This document shows, piece by piece, positions 26,568 through 35,230 of a DNA stretch of 64,000 nucleotides. Below the pieces are notes generated by a model. That model ran no database searches and had not been told where the DNA came from. It saw nothing but the letters and a program-made list of their open reading frames with translations. The stretch is from Halocatena marina. GTDB taxonomy: Archaea; Halobacteriota; Halobacteria; Halobacteriales; Haloarculaceae. The stretch is from assembly GCF_025913575.1 (NCBI RefSeq), contig NZ_CP109785.1, positions 1,426,001 through 1,490,000 on the forward strand, in the 5' to 3' direction. The position numbers were made by a program, and so were the translations under genes. The stretch's first letter is position 1. The number at the start of each line of letters is the position of its first letter.

Positions 26568-27407
26568 TTATGTCATTTCGAACGATTCAGACAGGTAGTT
26601 GCGAGCCCAGAGATACAATACTGTGGGTGGAATCCCGATGATAAGGGTCTCTGTCGTGATGAGGCCCCAGTCGCTGGTGTCGCCACCGGCCACTGTGATG
26701 AACAACTCGACGACGGCTGGTCGCGGCCCCGTCCCCGTTGTGAGCATACTCGACATCAGAAAGTCATTCCACGCAGTGAGGAACGACAGGAACGCGATCG
26801 CAACGATAGCTGGTGCAGCTATTGGCAGAATGACTCGAACAAACGCCGAAAACTGCGTACAGCCGTACATCTGAGCTGACTCCTCAATGTTCTTGGGGAG
26901 CTTCGCAAAGTAATCACGAAGAATCCAGATGGCGAACGGCGCAACGAACAGCTGGTATGAGATCCACATGCCCGGGATCGTGTCGTACAGTCCAATGGTA
27001 TACCAGAAGTCCGCGATTGGGACGATGAGCAAAATGTAGGGGAACATCAGCGCGACGATGATGATGTAGAAGAAAGACGTCTTCCCCGGGAATTGCTTGC
27101 GCCCGAAGACGTACGCTCCGGGAACGATAATGAGTAGCGACAGAGCAGTCGTTCCCGATGCGATAATGAAGCTGTTGACGAGTGCGTCGCTCAGTTCCGA
27201 GAACGCAAAGATCCAGTTTTCGAACGTCGGCTGGTGTGGGAATAGCTGCACGCTGTTCGAGTAAAACTCGTTTGCGGGCCGAAACGTCATGAGGAGCGTG
27301 TACAGAATCGGAAAGACCGAAATGGAGACGAGCAAGAACGCTAGCACCCGCGTGGCGAATTTAAAGTAGCCATCGGTGCTGAATCCGACTCGGTTGGCGA
27401 TACTCAT
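26568..27407 (-). CDS. Carbohydrate-type ABC transporter permease (MalG/UgpE-like), likely for nucleosides or sugars
   Basis: Inner-membrane channel subunit of 279 aa with six predicted segments. The EAA-loop ESAQMYGCTQFSAFVRVILP and the closing SESFEMT are typical of the MalG/UgpE group (CUT1). The start overlaps the stop of the partner permease by 4 nt. It should pair with the upstream permease, the family-1 binding protein and the divergently encoded ATPase. Substrate is inferred from the downstream nucleoside enzymes. Confidence 0.9.
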   Translation of the reverse strand: MSIANRVGFSTDGYFKFATRVLAFLLVSISVFPILYTLLMTFRPANEFYSNSVQLFPHQPTFENWIFAFSELSDALVNSFIIASGTTALSLLIIVPGAYVFGRKQFPGKTSFFYIIIVALMFPYILLIVPIADFWYTIGLYDTIPGMWISYQLFVAPFAIWILRDYFAKLPKNIEESAQMYGCTQFSAFVRVILPIAAPAIVAIAFLSFLTAWNDFLMSSMLTTGTGPRPAVVELFITVAGGDTSDWGLITTETLIIGIPPTVLYLWARNYLSESFEMT

Positions 27408-28330
27408 GCGTGGGCCTCCTGCATTTCGAATTCACGGATGAAGAGGACGATGAACACCAACATGATGATGAGCAAGATTACACCAACGGTAAACGCCATC
27501 CCCATCTGTCCCTGATCGTAGGCGAATCGGTAGAGAAACACTGCTAAGAGAGAGGTATCGTATCCAGGACCGCCACCAGTCATCTGAATTGTCTGCGAGA
27601 CTTTGGTCATATTCCACGCAAGCCGGATGCTGAATGCGACGAGAATCGCGCTTCGAAGTTGTGGCAGAGTGATGTGCCAGAAGGTGTCCCAGCGTCCTGC
27701 TCCGTACATTCGAGCGCTCTCGTAGTATTCAGTCGGGATCGATTCCAACGTAGCAAGTATGATTATGAACATGAACGGCCAAAATGTCCATGCGGTTACG
27801 AGCGTGACGACGGCCAACGCAAGGTTACCCTGTGAGGCCCAGTAAATCGGCTGTTCCAGAATTCCATACTGCGTCAGGAATTTGAAAACAGGGCCGAGGC
27901 TCGGATCGAGTAAGTACAGCCAGATGGTTCCGGTCGCTACCGGTGGCATTGTGTACGGAATAAGGAACGATGCACTCACGAGATTCTTGAACCGATCCAG
28001 ATTGACAACCAATAGCCCTGCAAGCAGTGCTGTTCCCAATTGGACAACGGTCGTCAAGGCGAAGACGAACGTTGCCTTGAGTGATGTGTAGAACGGTCCC
28101 CAGGAGAACAGGTATTCGTAGTTCGAAAGTCCAACGAAGGTTGGATCGCCGCTCCCGAACGGCCACTGGTGGAGACTCATCCAAACACCCTTCAAGAACG
28201 GAACCCAGACGAGCACCATCAGAAACAGCAGCGTTGGCGCTAGCAACAAGTACGAGAACCAATGCTCACTGAGGGTCGATCGGGCTGCGTTGTAGCGGGA
28301 TTTGAATCCTGGTCGTTCAATGACGCTCAT
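27404..28330 (-). CDS. Carbohydrate-type ABC transporter permease (MalF/UgpA-like)
   Basis: Channel subunit of 308 aa. It has a polar N-terminal tail of about 25 residues, six predicted membrane segments and the EAA-loop YESARMYGAGRWDTFWHITLP. The conserved SLHQWPFGSGDPTFVGLSNYEYL region after the first segment is typical of UgpA/MalF relatives in the CUT1 group. It lies 51 nt after the binding-protein gene and overlaps the second permease by 4 nt. Confidence 0.9.
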   Translation of the reverse strand: MSVIERPGFKSRYNAARSTLSEHWFSYLLLAPTLLFLMVLVWVPFLKGVWMSLHQWPFGSGDPTFVGLSNYEYLFSWGPFYTSLKATFVFALTTVVQLGTALLAGLLVVNLDRFKNLVSASFLIPYTMPPVATGTIWLYLLDPSLGPVFKFLTQYGILEQPIYWASQGNLALAVVTLVTAWTFWPFMFIIILATLESIPTEYYESARMYGAGRWDTFWHITLPQLRSAILVAFSIRLAWNMTKVSQTIQMTGGGPGYDTSLLAVFLYRFAYDQGQMGMAFTVGVILLIIMLVFIVLFIREFEMQEAHA

Positions 28331-28381
28331 CGTCCTCTCTATTGGTCTGTATCCTCGTTGTTCGCCACTTGATTCTCTCGT

Positions 28382-29815
28382 TCATTGTCTACTCGACCAG
28401 TACTCGTCTAGCTGTTTATTTCCTTCTACTGCTGCTTTCTTACAGACCTCAGTCGGTGACATTTCACCTTTCAGTGCTGACTGGAACTTCGGACCGATCG
28501 TAGAGCCACTAAACGAGTTATAGAGCGGATGCGTTGTGTTGAAATGTTCTGTGCGTTCGATCATCGATCTGATGGTTTGAGGTGCCTGATTCTTTTCGGC
28601 CCCATCGATCGTGTCTGCGACTTCATCCCACACGTCCTCACGAACCGGGTAGAAACCTGTATTCTTGAACACCTTCTTCTGGAACTCCTTTGACAGCCAC
28701 CGGTTTAGGAGTCCAATCGCGGCCTCGTGTTGTTTCTTCCACTTTGCTTCGTCCGCTCCGTCCGGTTTTTTCGTCACACCCATTCCAAACGGGAGCAATG
28801 TCGAACCAAGTCCTCCGGACCCTTCCCAGAACGAACCCCACCGAAGGTCACCGTTTGTGAACTTTTCGGGGCCTTTCTCGGCGAACTGTGGCATATCCAT
28901 TGGCTCACAAATACTCATGCTCGCCTGACCGCTCGTCATCAATGCTAGGGTCTGTTCTGTCGAGATATTTGGGGTCTGAGGTCCAGAGACCTTGTGCTCC
29001 CGATACAGAGAGACTGTTTTCTCCATCGCATCGATCCAGACATCCGAATCCAGCGGACACCTCGTGAAGTCATCCGCAAAGTATCCACCCTCACCACCGT
29101 TGGCGAACACCATCGGCGTTAAGAGTGTATACCAATCGAAGAGGTCACCATGTAGTTGGAATCCAATATCCGACGGGCCGTTCTCTTTGAGCGCGGTGGC
29201 GACTCGAAGCAAGTCATCGAAGTTTTTCGGCGGGAAGTCCTTCTTCGGATTTAGCCCCGCTTTCTCTAAGTGGTCCGTACGGACTTGAAACGGCTCTTGT
29301 GGGGCGACCATTATCGGAAGTGTGTGAATCACCTGCTCCATACCGAGCTTCCCTTTCCACGAGTTTGACTGTTTGAATGGTTCGATCAGCCACTGTATGT
29401 TTTCGATGACATCGTCGTCCAACAAACCCTTCCACTCCTCGAACGGCATCAGCCATCCCTCCTCGGCGAATCGGCCAGTGAAGATCGTATCCGCTGAGAA
29501 AAGGTGTGGCCCATTTCCACGCTCGAAGTTCGAGTACCAGTTCGACCCAGTTAGCTGCTGATAGCCGCTGTAGTTGACGCTGGCTGTGGCCCCTGATGCG
29601 TCTTTGTACTCGGTAACGGAGGTCTCTACTATCTCTTTTGCCGCCCGTGACTGTGCGTTGAGAACATCCCAAAATTGGAAGGAGCTCGAAGAACTGCCTC
29701 CCCCACCCAAGCTATCGGTGCAGCCGGCTAGTGAGAGAGTGATAACACCCCCTGTTCCCTGAAGGAATCTACGGCGGGTGCTCTTTGACGGTATGGAATT
29801 GCGACTTCTTGACAT
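28382..29815 (-). CDS. Extracellular solute-binding lipoprotein, ABC family 1
   Basis: Binding protein of 477 aa from ATG 29815. A Tat signal (STRRRFLQGTGGVITLS) ends in the lipobox LAGC, followed by a Gly/Ser linker. The SBP_bac_1 body shows aromatic residues typical of sugar or nucleoside sites (QFWDVLNAQ, LFSADTIFTG, FANGGEGGYF). It is the first gene of a ten-gene minus-strand series ending at 20146, so it likely defines the operon promoter. A frame extension upstream to 29896 is Cys-rich and not family-like. Ligand unknown; nucleoside is inferred from context. Confidence 0.9.
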   Translation of the reverse strand: MSRSRNSIPSKSTRRRFLQGTGGVITLSLAGCTDSLGGGGSSSSSFQFWDVLNAQSRAAKEIVETSVTEYKDASGATASVNYSGYQQLTGSNWYSNFERGNGPHLFSADTIFTGRFAEEGWLMPFEEWKGLLDDDVIENIQWLIEPFKQSNSWKGKLGMEQVIHTLPIMVAPQEPFQVRTDHLEKAGLNPKKDFPPKNFDDLLRVATALKENGPSDIGFQLHGDLFDWYTLLTPMVFANGGEGGYFADDFTRCPLDSDVWIDAMEKTVSLYREHKVSGPQTPNISTEQTLALMTSGQASMSICEPMDMPQFAEKGPEKFTNGDLRWGSFWEGSGGLGSTLLPFGMGVTKKPDGADEAKWKKQHEAAIGLLNRWLSKEFQKKVFKNTGFYPVREDVWDEVADTIDGAEKNQAPQTIRSMIERTEHFNTTHPLYNSFSGSTIGPKFQSALKGEMSPTEVCKKAAVEGNKQLDEYWSSRQ

Positions 29816-29852
29816 TGTTTGCCAACCTTTTACACACTGACCTCCACAGACA

Positions 29853-29859
29853 TTTATAA
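29853..29859 (-). promoter_or_regulatory. TATA-like element for the solute-binding protein operon
   Basis: On the minus strand the box reads TTATAAA, about 41 nt before ATG 29815, leaving a short leader of roughly 14 nt. A perfect 8-bp palindrome TCACGTGA at 29900-29907 lies between the divergent genes and could be a regulator site, possibly for the nearby IclR protein. Confidence 0.4.
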
Positions 29860-29968
29860 CTATGGGTATCCGGCAAATACTGCAGTAGTTAATCAAAGCT
29901 CACGTGAATCATCTGATCACCATAACAGTTAACACATATCGTCTAAAATCTCTTCGCCAACGAATCTG

Positions 29969-31108
29969 ATGACTACGAACCAATCCCCACAACCACGCGA
30001 CCAATCGGAGGAGCGATCATCCGACGCGGACGAATACATTCAGATAACGAATCTCCGAAAGACGTTTTCAAAAGGAACCATCGTCGCTTGTGATGATGTC
30101 GACCTCGATATTGGGCCGGAAGATTTTGTCGTTCTGCTCGGTCCGTCCGGGTGTGGAAAGACCACAACGCTCCGGATGATTGCGGGTCTCGAAACACCGG
30201 ACTCTGGCACAATCACCATTGATGGAAGAGAGATAACTGATCTGAAACCGAAGGACAGAAACCTAGCGTACGTCTTTCAAAACATTACGCTGTACCCACA
30301 CAAGACCGTTCGGAAGAATATTCAGTTCGGTCTCGATATGAAGACCGACCTCACGAACGAAGCGAAACAAGAGCGTGTAGAGCATGCGGCGGACCTACTC
30401 GGTCTTTCAGATCTGCTCGATAGAAAGCCGAAAGCACTATCCGGTGGCCAGCAACAACGCGTCAGCCTCGGACGTGCGATGGTCATGGAGCCCGATGCGT
30501 TTCTTCTCGATGAACCTTTTTCCGCACTTGATGCCAAGCTGCGTGACCAAATGCGCGTTGAAGTCAAAAAACTTCAGCGCAAACTCGAAACGGCGATGGT
30601 TTTCGTCACTCACGACCAAGAGGAAGCGATGACGCTCGGTGATAAGATCGTCATCATGCACGAAGGCCGAATTCAACAAGTCGGATCAGCATACGATATT
30701 TACAATGAACCGCAGAATCAGTTCGTCGCCGAGTTCATCGGATCTCCGTCTGCGAATATGGTTGAGGCCACAGTCGAACGTCGTGATAACGGAGTCGTCG
30801 TCGAGAACAGATGGTTCTCATTACCAGTCACTGAAGACGACCAATCACTCGAATCAGGACAGCAGGTGACAGTGGCGTTCCGTCCTGAATACCTCGAACT
30901 CGACGCCGAGAACGGTCAATTCGAGCTCGATGTGAACGTAGTGGAACCGCATGGAAAAGACGATGCCGTCTACCTCTCTGTAGACGACAAGGAGTTCACC
31001 GCAATAACGAGCCAAGGTACGATCACTGACGAATCGAAATCACTCCACGCTCGTGTTTCGCCGGACAACATCTGGATATTCGACGACACTGGTCAACGGC
31101 TCGTCTAA
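29969..31108 (+). CDS. ABC transporter ATP-binding protein (MalK/UgpC-like)
   Basis: ATPase of 379 aa. Walker A GPSGCGKTT, Q-loop FQNITLYPH, signature LSGGQQQR, Walker B FLLDEPFSALD and switch VTHDQEEAM are intact. The 130-residue C-terminal TOBE region (VTVAFRPEYLEL) is the regulatory domain of the MalK/UgpC type. It is divergent from the binding-protein/permease genes with 153 bp between them and almost certainly energises that transporter. Its stop codon abuts the stop of the IclR gene on the other strand with no base between. Confidence 0.92.
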   Translation: MTTNQSPQPRDQSEERSSDADEYIQITNLRKTFSKGTIVACDDVDLDIGPEDFVVLLGPSGCGKTTTLRMIAGLETPDSGTITIDGREITDLKPKDRNLAYVFQNITLYPHKTVRKNIQFGLDMKTDLTNEAKQERVEHAADLLGLSDLLDRKPKALSGGQQQRVSLGRAMVMEPDAFLLDEPFSALDAKLRDQMRVEVKKLQRKLETAMVFVTHDQEEAMTLGDKIVIMHEGRIQQVGSAYDIYNEPQNQFVAEFIGSPSANMVEATVERRDNGVVVENRWFSLPVTEDDQSLESGQQVTVAFRPEYLELDAENGQFELDVNVVEPHGKDDAVYLSVDDKEFTAITSQGTITDESKSLHARVSPDNIWIFDDTGQRLV

Positions 31109-31909
31109 CTACTCGTATCGTGGCAGGTTTCCGCTTCGTTCGGACATGCTAACGTTCATCTCGATCACGGTTGCCGTATTCATGACTTTCTCGGGTAACA
31201 CCTCCCTGAACTGTTCGTTCTTCATTCTACTAATCGGACCGGAGACACTCACCGCACCGAGGACAGTTCCGTCCTTATCACAGATCGGGGCACCGACCGC
31301 ACGCATTCGTTCGACCTCCTCCTCGTCGTTGAGCGCATAGCCCCGATCACGAATGGTCTCGATCGTCTCGAACAGTTCTCCACGATCAGTGATCGTGTGC
31401 TTCGTTCGCTCTGGAAGGCCATAGTGGTCGATGATCGTTTCGACGCGCTTTCTGGGCAACGATCCGAGGATAGCCTTCCCAGTCGCGGTATAATGGAGAC
31501 AATCCGGATTCTGGAGCTTTGCTCGCTGGTACTCTTTTCCAATGGCGTTCTCACCCTGCACTTTGTGCAGTTTCTGGCTGAGTCCATTCTGTTCGGTCGA
31601 GAGGTGTGCATACTCTCCCGTTTCCTTGGCCAGCTGCTCAACCTCCGCTTTTGCATTCGTATAGAGAACACTGTTATTTCGAAGATATTCGCCGATAACG
31701 AGGAATTTGAGACTCAATGTATACGTGCCGTCTTGATTGACGACGTACTGATGCTCTCTGAGAGTTGCGAGGTGGTTGTGAACCGTTCCCTTTGTAACCC
31801 CAAGGTGCTCTGAGAGTTCGGTTACGGTCGCTCCGTCGAGATGTTCGAGCGCCTCGATGAGCTGAATGGTTGTTTCGACCGCCCCGATCGGGTTCTTTGC
31901 TTGCTTCAT
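31109..31909 (-). CDS. IclR family transcriptional regulator
   Basis: Regulator of 266 aa from ATG 31909 (MKQAKNPIGAVETTIQLIEAL). The winged helix is at residues about 10-65 (ATVTELSEHLGVTKGTVHNHLATL), followed by a linker and the effector domain of about 170 residues (YHTATGKAILGSLP-like segment, GAPICDKDGTVLGAVSVSGP). IclR proteins in haloarchaea often control adjacent sugar genes. It sits tail-to-tail with the ABC ATPase gene and downstream of an EamA transporter. Likely targets are the divergent transporter promoter near 29816-29968 and its own neighbours. Confidence 0.9.
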   Translation of the reverse strand: MKQAKNPIGAVETTIQLIEALEHLDGATVTELSEHLGVTKGTVHNHLATLREHQYVVNQDGTYTLSLKFLVIGEYLRNNSVLYTNAKAEVEQLAKETGEYAHLSTEQNGLSQKLHKVQGENAIGKEYQRAKLQNPDCLHYTATGKAILGSLPRKRVETIIDHYGLPERTKHTITDRGELFETIETIRDRGYALNDEEEVERMRAVGAPICDKDGTVLGAVSVSGPISRMKNEQFREVLPEKVMNTATVIEMNVSMSERSGNLPRYE

Positions 31910-31998
31910 TGAATACCAGTGTACACTAAGAGGTAAAATAACTTGTTCATCATCGTTAAACAGATTCCTTGAGAGCGGTCGATCTCGGTTAGCGAGCA

Positions 31999-32898
31999 CT
32001 ACTGCGGGATCGTGACGAACGCGATCCCAAATATGGCGACGAGTGCAGCAAACAGCCGAATCGTAAAATGATCTTCACCGAGGAGGAGTCCACCCAAAAT
32101 GACTGCGATGATAGCCTGTAAGCTAATGAGTGGTGCCGCAACACTCGCTGGAATCGTTGCGTATGCGAGTGCGACGAGATGCTCCCCCGTCGCGATGAAT
32201 AATCCGGCAATCAGGAATGTACCGAGATTCCCACGGACATCGACCGACCACTTGGAAGCGGCGATTGGCACAAACAGTAACGCGACCCCGCCGTTCTTGA
32301 TGAGAACCCACACTTGTGGTGTCAGCGCGATATCGTGCAACAGCACCCGCTGTGAGACGTTCACGAGCGCCATGAGGACGGCGCTCAACAAGCCAAACTG
32401 TGCTGGTCGAAATGTCGCAAGTTTTCGTATCGGGACGAAGAGCCCATCGCCCGAATAGTTCGCGAGATAGACCGCAAATGTGGCCAAAACAATCCCGAAC
32501 AGCTGGAGCACCGATACGTGTGTTCCCAGAAAGAAGAGTTCAATTGGCACGATGAACACTGGATGAATCTTGCTGATCGGCGATACTACCGACACAGCCC
32601 CTGTACTGACAGCGTGGTAGAACGTAAGGAGAGCGAGTGAGAATATCAGAATTGTAATCAGTGTAAATATGATCTCCGTCAGACTGAATGCCGACGGAAA
32701 TAATGGAGTCCCTGACCACACTGTATACGCCGTAACAGGAAGATAACACGCGATACCGAACGAGCTCGTGAGCACAAGCGCCACCGTTGATGGATACTCG
32801 TTGAAATAACGCTTGAAATAAAAGAGAAATGTGCCCCAGACGAGGGCCGATCCGAGCGCGTAGCTGCTTCCAGTGCTCAGTAGATCGAGACCCACCAT
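31999..32898 (-). CDS. EamA/DMT family transporter
   Basis: Membrane protein of 299 aa with about ten hydrophobic segments in two EamA repeats (first near YALGSALVWGTFLFYF, second near AQFGLLSAVLMALVNVSQ). The conserved loop AVSVVSPISKIHPVF and the closing QAIIAVILGGLLLGE are typical. DMT members move metabolites, often outward. Located between IclR and deoxyribosyltransferase-like genes, it may carry a base, nucleoside or sugar acid, but no specificity is visible. Confidence 0.85.
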   Translation of the reverse strand: MVGLDLLSTGSSYALGSALVWGTFLFYFKRYFNEYPSTVALVLTSSFGIACYLPVTAYTVWSGTPLFPSAFSLTEIIFTLITILIFSLALLTFYHAVSTGAVSVVSPISKIHPVFIVPIELFFLGTHVSVLQLFGIVLATFAVYLANYSGDGLFVPIRKLATFRPAQFGLLSAVLMALVNVSQRVLLHDIALTPQVWVLIKNGGVALLFVPIAASKWSVDVRGNLGTFLIAGLFIATGEHLVALAYATIPASVAAPLISLQAIIAVILGGLLLGEDHFTIRLFAALVAIFGIAFVTIPQ

Positions 32899-32967
32899 CA
32901 GGAGTGCACAGACTGGATCAAGGAACTGTGATGGATGTCGTATAGTGGGGCGTGCATCGGTTCGTGA

Positions 32968-33429
32968 TTATTCCTGCTCCGGGGCGAGTTCTGCTGCTTG
33001 TTCGTTGACAGCGTCTATGAGCTCAGTCGGTGTCGACACGATGTCATCAAGGACCCCGAATACCATGGCATTGTACGGTTCATCCATTGCGAACACACGA
33101 CGGTCGGTTTTCAGACCGATAACGGGAATGTTGTGTTCGTAGGCGATTGCTGCTTCGATGACTGTCCCCTCGGAAGGCACACGCCCATCGAGTGTCGCGG
33201 TCACGATATCGGCATCGAGAACACCTTGACGATCGACTTCGAAGATCTCTTGGAGTACGTCTTCGGTCGAGACGTTTTCTTGTTCCATTACCTCCAGTTC
33301 ACCGATATCGCCGACGTCCCGTTGTGGGAGAAACACCTCGTAGCCCTCTGCTTCCAGTGCCTTACAAACACGCTCGTTGAACGCTCGCTCTGCCTGGTTG
33401 AACAGTGGTCCTGCAAAGTAGACTTGCAT
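32968..33429 (-). CDS. Nucleoside 2-deoxyribosyltransferase-like protein (copy 1)
   Basis: Protein of 153 aa starting MQVYFAGPLFNQAE; ATG 33429 is favoured by a TATA-like box 27 nt upstream. The N-terminal YFAGPLF nucleotide-site motif and the segment SEGTVIEAAIAYEHNIPVI, with Glu92 in the position of the nucleophile, match the family. The Asp that usually precedes GT (DxGTxxE) is Ser86 here. Classic enzymes exchange bases on 2-deoxyribose; altered members hydrolyse deoxynucleotides. It lies in a nucleoside locus with a 120-nt gap to its paralogue. Confidence 0.8.
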   Translation of the reverse strand: MQVYFAGPLFNQAERAFNERVCKALEAEGYEVFLPQRDVGDIGELEVMEQENVSTEDVLQEIFEVDRQGVLDADIVTATLDGRVPSEGTVIEAAIAYEHNIPVIGLKTDRRVFAMDEPYNAMVFGVLDDIVSTPTELIDAVNEQAAELAPEQE

Positions 33430-33452
33430 CGCTCTCGACAATGAATATCATA

Positions 33453-33460
33453 CATATAAA
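33453..33460 (-). promoter_or_regulatory. TATA-like element of deoxyribosyltransferase-like copy 1
   Basis: The minus strand reads TTTATATG, centred 27 nt before ATG 33429, consistent with a leaderless transcript. A 6-bp inverted repeat AACCAC/GTGGTT with a 3-nt loop lies just upstream at 33475-33489 and may be a regulator site. Confidence 0.5.
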
Positions 33461-33547
33461 TGTTCGTGTCTGATAACCACTCTGTGGTTCGTCTCCAGTA
33501 ATCACTCCGTGTTCGTTGGACAAGTCCCGTCGAAACGCTGTCCCAGC

Positions 33548-33982
33548 TTACTCGTCGTACTGTTGGACTGCGGTGACGAGTTCTTCGGGGGAATCTACTT
33601 TCTCCTCGAATAGACCATACAACATCGCATTGTACTCCTCACGGAATCCGAACGTTCGACGGTCGGTTTTGAGAGCAATAACAGGGATATCGTGGTCATA
33701 CGCGAATGCCATTTCGACACAAACGCCCTCCGAAGGGACCCGTCCATCGAGTGTTGCCGTTACCAAATCGGCGTCAAGGACGTTCTTGCGATCGAGCTCG
33801 AAGATTTCTTGCATTGCGTCCTCTGCACCTTTCTCTTCAGAGAGGGTATCGCTCTCAAGACCGTCGCGTTGGGGCAAAAAGACATCGTGTCCTTCCTCTT
33901 CCAACAGTCCACAGACGCGTTCGTTGAAATCTAACTCTGCCTGCGTGAACAGGGGTGCCGCGAAGTAGATGCTCAAAGACAT
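33548..33982 (-). CDS. Nucleoside 2-deoxyribosyltransferase-like protein (copy 2)
   Basis: Paralogue of the previous protein, 144 aa (MSLSIYFAAPLFTQAELDFNE). YFAAPLF replaces YFAGPLF, and SEGVCVEMAFAYDHDIPVI keeps the Glu but has Val for the Thr of GTxxE. The central LQ/EIFELDRKNVLDADLVTATLDGR pattern is shared between the copies. The changes around the active site suggest the two copies have separate substrates. It precedes copy 1 on the same strand. Confidence 0.8.
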   Translation of the reverse strand: MSLSIYFAAPLFTQAELDFNERVCGLLEEEGHDVFLPQRDGLESDTLSEEKGAEDAMQEIFELDRKNVLDADLVTATLDGRVPSEGVCVEMAFAYDHDIPVIALKTDRRTFGFREEYNAMLYGLFEEKVDSPEELVTAVQQYDE

Positions 33983-34108
33983 CAACTGATAGATTTGAGA
34001 GAATCATAATAAGTATTCGGAAAACCAGAACTACACTGTGATAGTGTCTGTTAGGGTATTCAATCGACAGTACATCAGCTATCGGCCGATTGTACCGTCG
34101 GGATATCG

Positions 34109-35164
34109 TTATTCGTCTGCCTGTTCATTGATGCTTTTGAGCAGTCCCTTCAGATACCCCACGGTGAATGTTCGTCCACTTACGCTACCGAACTCCCAGT
34201 CGGTATCACCTTCCAACGTTGGCACGTGATCTGGCGTCATCACCCCCGAAAAGCCAATCTCACTGAGCGTCTGCATTACTTCGTGTTCATTAAAATTGCT
34301 CTCTTCATCGTCGATAAACGTCTCGTGGAACGACGGGACTGTTCCAATCACATCTCGGAAATGGACGTAAATAATATTCTTGCCGCCAAAATAGCGAAGC
34401 ACCTCAACGAGATCTTCACCCATCTCTGACCAACATCCCAAACAGAACTTGAGACCGTGGTTGTCACTCGGAACGAGATCAAGCGCACGCTTGAAATTCT
34501 CGAAGTTTCGGAACAAGAGAGGAACGCCACCGAGACGCTCGATCGGTGGATCACTCGGGTGAACGCCAAGCGTGACACCAGCCTCTTCGGCAACCGGAAC
34601 GACCGCTTGGAGATACGATTCATAAGCGGCCCAGATCTCTTTTTCCTCGTACTCACGGTCATAGAGGAGTGTCTCAGTATCGATATCATCCATTGCGAAC
34701 GCAGACACTTCGGCACCACCGCGTACTTGCACTGTTCTTGATGTTCGCACAGCCCCGTCCGGTGGATGGCCGCTGTATCCAAGTACTGGCACACCAACTT
34801 CACCTAGGTTCCGGATGGTTGTCTTGATTGCCTCAGTCTTCGCTTCTTTGTCACCGTCGCCAAGTAGAATCTCGTATAGTGGAATCGGCATCTTTTCGAA
34901 CGCAAAGAGGCGAAGTCCGTGCGATTCAATTTTCGATTTGATCTCCTGAATTTCATCAATCGTCCACGCCCGTCCCATTGGCATCGCAGATTCGAACCCC
35001 GGATGTCTATGGGGAGTGAGGAGTACATCGTCAACACCGAGTTGTTTCATTAATCGGAGTGTTTCATCGGTTAGTGGCTGGTACGAACCCATCGCAACCC
35101 GCATCGGGAGTTGATCAAAGCGTTCCATTGACTCAGCTACGCTTCCCGCAGTCTGGTTAGACAT
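34109..35164 (-). CDS. Mannonate-dehydratase-like TIM-barrel protein (UxuA family)
   Basis: Protein of 351 aa. Features of D-mannonate dehydratases are visible: MGSYQPLTDETLRLMKQLG at the N-terminus, HPSDPPIERLGGVPLLFRN (family HPDDPP), LKFCLGCWSEMG and YVHFRDVIG with metal-binding His, and TPDHVPTLEGD near the end. These enzymes dehydrate mannonate to 2-keto-3-deoxygluconate. The residue HPSDPP departs slightly from the norm, so another sugar acid may be used. A strong promoter with an embedded palindrome precedes it. It could serve the same catabolic island. Confidence 0.85.
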   Translation of the reverse strand: MSNQTAGSVAESMERFDQLPMRVAMGSYQPLTDETLRLMKQLGVDDVLLTPHRHPGFESAMPMGRAWTIDEIQEIKSKIESHGLRLFAFEKMPIPLYEILLGDGDKEAKTEAIKTTIRNLGEVGVPVLGYSGHPPDGAVRTSRTVQVRGGAEVSAFAMDDIDTETLLYDREYEEKEIWAAYESYLQAVVPVAEEAGVTLGVHPSDPPIERLGGVPLLFRNFENFKRALDLVPSDNHGLKFCLGCWSEMGEDLVEVLRYFGGKNIIYVHFRDVIGTVPSFHETFIDDEESNFNEHEVMQTLSEIGFSGVMTPDHVPTLEGDTDWEFGSVSGRTFTVGYLKGLLKSINEQADE

Positions 35165-35169
35165 CGAAC

Positions 35170-35194
35170 CACAATTGTGAGGTATGCTATATAA
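35170..35194 (-). promoter_or_regulatory. Promoter and candidate operator of the mannonate-dehydratase-like gene
   Basis: A TATA-like box (TTATATA on the minus strand, 35188-35194) lies 27 nt before ATG 35164. Between it and the start codon is a perfect 10-bp palindrome CACAATTGTG (35170-35179). A repressor bound there would block initiation. Which regulator binds is unknown; IclR at 31109 is a candidate. Confidence 0.5.
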
Positions 35195-35230
35195 CTGTAT
35201 CTTATACTAGCCTGATAGTTATGGATTCGG

